Origin: Burkholderia paludis
Lineage (GTDB): Bacteria > Pseudomonadota > Gammaproteobacteria > Burkholderiales > Burkholderiaceae
Reading direction: 5' to 3'
Assembly: GCF_000732615.1 (NCBI RefSeq)
Contig: NZ_JPGL01000031.1
Span: 1 to 64,000, forward strand
DNA: 64,000 bases
The notes under the pieces are model-generated. The model was not told where the DNA came from. It searched no databases and was given only the letters and a program-made list of their open reading frames with translations. The translations under genes were made by a program, and so were the position numbers. Shown in pieces: positions 62,533 through 64,000 of this stretch. Numbering within the stretch: the first letter of the stretch is position 1; every line of letters starts with the position of its first letter.

Positions 62533-62554
62533 GCTCACGCGCGGGCGCGTGAGC
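62533..62554 (-). terminator. hairpin downstream of the TPR/ATP-grasp gene
   Basis: GCTCACGCGC (62533-62542) and GCGCGTGAGC (62545-62554) form a perfect 10-bp stem with a two-base loop, 20 bases after the stop at 62575. There is no T run, so termination is uncertain. Confidence 0.4.
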
Positions 62555-62574
62555 ATGGCCCGGGGCGGGCGGAG

Positions 62575-63963
62575 TCAGCTCGCGTCGCGAGGCGCCGCCG
62601 CGGCCCGCCGCGCGAGCAGCGCATGGAACGCCTGCCGGATGCGCTCGACGGCGGCCGTCTTGTACGGGAAGCTCGCGTTGTTGCCGTGTACCAGCATGCT
62701 CGCATTGACCTCGAACACGACGACCGCACCGTCGCGGTCGAGCCCGCAGTCGATGCCGAAATAATCCAGCCCGATCGCGTCGCGGATCGCCTGCAAGCCG
62801 TCGCGCTGCGCGGTGCCGAACACCTGCCACGGATCGTCGAGGAACGCGCGCTCCTCGTCCTGCATCCACGCGTGGTGCGCCATGTCGGTCGTCGCGTGGT
62901 GGACCTTCCACTGGCTGCCGATCGCGAGGTGATACGGCAGGATCTCGTCGTCGACATAGACGAAACGGTACTTGCGGAAGTAGCCGTCGGCGGATTGATA
63001 ATCGGCGTACGGCGTCAGGTAGAAATGTTCCGCGTCGAACCGGTCGACGAATGCCAGCAGTTGTGCCGCGTGCTCCATCCGTTCGAAATCGTCGCCGCCG
63101 TGCGTGCCGGCCGGCCTCGCCAGCAGCGGAAACGGCAGCGTCGCCGGCGACGTGCCCGACAGCATCGCGTGCAGCCCGGCTTTGTCGTGCAGCGACGTTT
63201 GCGGCACATGGCAGCCCGGCATCTGCGCCAGTTGCCGCGCCACTGCATCGCGGCTCGTCTGCGCGATCACGGCGGGCGCATTCACGACGGGGCGGCCGAC
63301 GCCCGCGACGAGCGCCTGCGCCGGCGCGAGCAGCGCCCGGCCGCGATCGACGTCGGACACCAGGTTGACGACCACGTCCGCATGGATGCGCAGCCGGTCG
63401 ACGTCGTACGCCATGTCGGGCAGCAGCGTGATGATGTTGCTTTCGAAGTGCGCCCGTTCGATCAGGAATTCGAACGGTGTATTGCCGGCGCCCGGCGCGA
63501 ACACGAACAGCGCGCGGAACGCCGCCGGCTCGACGGCGGCCGGGATGGTGACCAACGGCTTCAGTCTCAATGCGCGGCGGAAGCTCGCGTCCGCTTCGTG
63601 AGCGAGCCCCAGCGCCTGCTGGAGATTCGCGACGGTATGCGCGAGCGCGGCGTCGTCGGGATCGTGTTCGAGCGCGCGCTGGAAATGGGCGAGCCCGCGT
63701 GCGTGGCGGCCCGCGCAGGTCTCGGCGAGCCCGAGCTGGCGACTGACCGCGGCGTGGTCGCCGGGGCGTTCCAGCAGCGGCGTCAGCCAGCCGATGGCCT
63801 CGTCGAAGCGGTCCTGCCGGATCAGCACTTGCGCGAGCCCGAAACACGCATCCCAGCAGCCGGGCTCGAGCGCGAGCGCGTCGCGGTAGTGGCGTTGGGC
63901 CAGGTCGAGGTGGCCGGCCTGCCGGCATGAGGATGCGAGTGAAAGGGCGTGATCGATGGACAT
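62575..63963 (-). CDS. TPR protein fused to an ATP-grasp-like domain
   Basis: Protein of 462 aa. The N-terminal part (about 1-135) holds three to four TPR units (AQRHYRDALALEPGCWDACFGLAQVL, then GLAHFQRALEHDPDDAALAHTVANLQQALG). The C-terminal part (about 145-450) resembles a RimK-like ATP-grasp ligase, with LLARPAGTHGGDDFERM (about 280-296), YDDE-like FVYVDDEILPYHLAIG, DYFGIDCGLDRDG and VVVFEVNASMLVHG (about 417-430), where the E and N would bind Mg-ATP. It would join an amino or carboxyl substrate to something held by the TPR part; the substrate is unknown. The gene starts 38 bases from the right edge. Confidence 0.85.
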   Translation of the reverse strand: MSIDHALSLASSCRQAGHLDLAQRHYRDALALEPGCWDACFGLAQVLIRQDRFDEAIGWLTPLLERPGDHAAVSRQLGLAETCAGRHARGLAHFQRALEHDPDDAALAHTVANLQQALGLAHEADASFRRALRLKPLVTIPAAVEPAAFRALFVFAPGAGNTPFEFLIERAHFESNIITLLPDMAYDVDRLRIHADVVVNLVSDVDRGRALLAPAQALVAGVGRPVVNAPAVIAQTSRDAVARQLAQMPGCHVPQTSLHDKAGLHAMLSGTSPATLPFPLLARPAGTHGGDDFERMEHAAQLLAFVDRFDAEHFYLTPYADYQSADGYFRKYRFVYVDDEILPYHLAIGSQWKVHHATTDMAHHAWMQDEERAFLDDPWQVFGTAQRDGLQAIRDAIGLDYFGIDCGLDRDGAVVVFEVNASMLVHGNNASFPYKTAAVERIRQAFHALLARRAAAAPRDAS

Positions 63964-64000
63964 GGCGGCGGCACGCCGCGCGCGGCCGGATGACGCGGCG

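Overview
The window is a stretch of bacterial chromosome with high GC content and a strong preference for G or C at third codon positions. The gene set points to Burkholderia, most likely the B. cepacia complex. The pointers are a close KirBac1.1-type potassium channel, a bioA-bioF-bioD-bioB cluster, a Tat-exported phosphocholine-specific phospholipase C, a one-piece indolepyruvate oxidoreductase and a pxp/biotin-carboxylase cluster. The species call rests on recognised protein families and was not tested by alignment. About 56 protein genes are supported. No rRNA, tRNA, cas genes, integrase, transposase or phage genes were seen.

Layout. At 0-7 kb: a short tandem repeat at the window edge, an EAL-CBS-GGDEF c-di-GMP protein, a bile-acid-symporter-family transporter, a small secreted protein, a porin and a LysR regulator. 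At 6.7-10.4 kb: nitronate monooxygenase and a fluoroacetate-dehalogenase-like hydrolase diverge around a 22-bp palindrome, followed by an Lrp regulator divergent from an EamA exporter. At 10.4-16.8 kb: a small RNA candidate, a DUF1289/YbaK/HMG-CoA lyase/2-hydroxyacid dehydrogenase run, an RBBP9-like hydrolase, phospholipase C and a lipoprotein. At 17-26 kb: a Fur-boxed TonB receptor, an MFS/LysR pair, VapBC, a DapA-like lyase, an orphan sulfate-binding protein and the Kir channel.

At 26.6-29.75 kb the order breaks down. A GST is followed by a frameshifted acetyltransferase and then about 2.2 kb without a credible gene. This gene-free part holds an array of at least 17 diverged copies of one repeat family, in two sub-families with periods near 89 and 102 bp.

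At 29.75-39.6 kb: indolepyruvate oxidoreductase, a CPA1 antiporter, a second EAL protein, two small membrane proteins, CutC and a Sufu-domain protein. At 39.6 kb a 0.2-kb chimera joins a copy of the 3' end of bioB (antisense) to a copy of the 3' end of cutC. At 39.85-46.9 kb: a 5-oxoproline cluster (pxpA, accB-like, accC-like, pxpB, pxpC, NCS1 permease), read away from a LysR gene across two palindromes. At 47-51.3 kb: the biotin operon. At 51.8-57.1 kb: a hydrolase, a YchJ protein, an SDR, carbonic anhydrase and AceK. At 57.4-64 kb: an MBL-fold hydrolase, a SWIM-finger protein with a DUF6429 protein, an ABC-F ATPase and a TPR/ATP-grasp protein.

Working links. The biotin operon makes the cofactor used by the biotin carboxylase and biotin carrier of the pxp cluster 2 kb away. 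Both EAL proteins keep the full phosphodiesterase residue set. Most other genes are single-gene or two-gene units with their own promoters.
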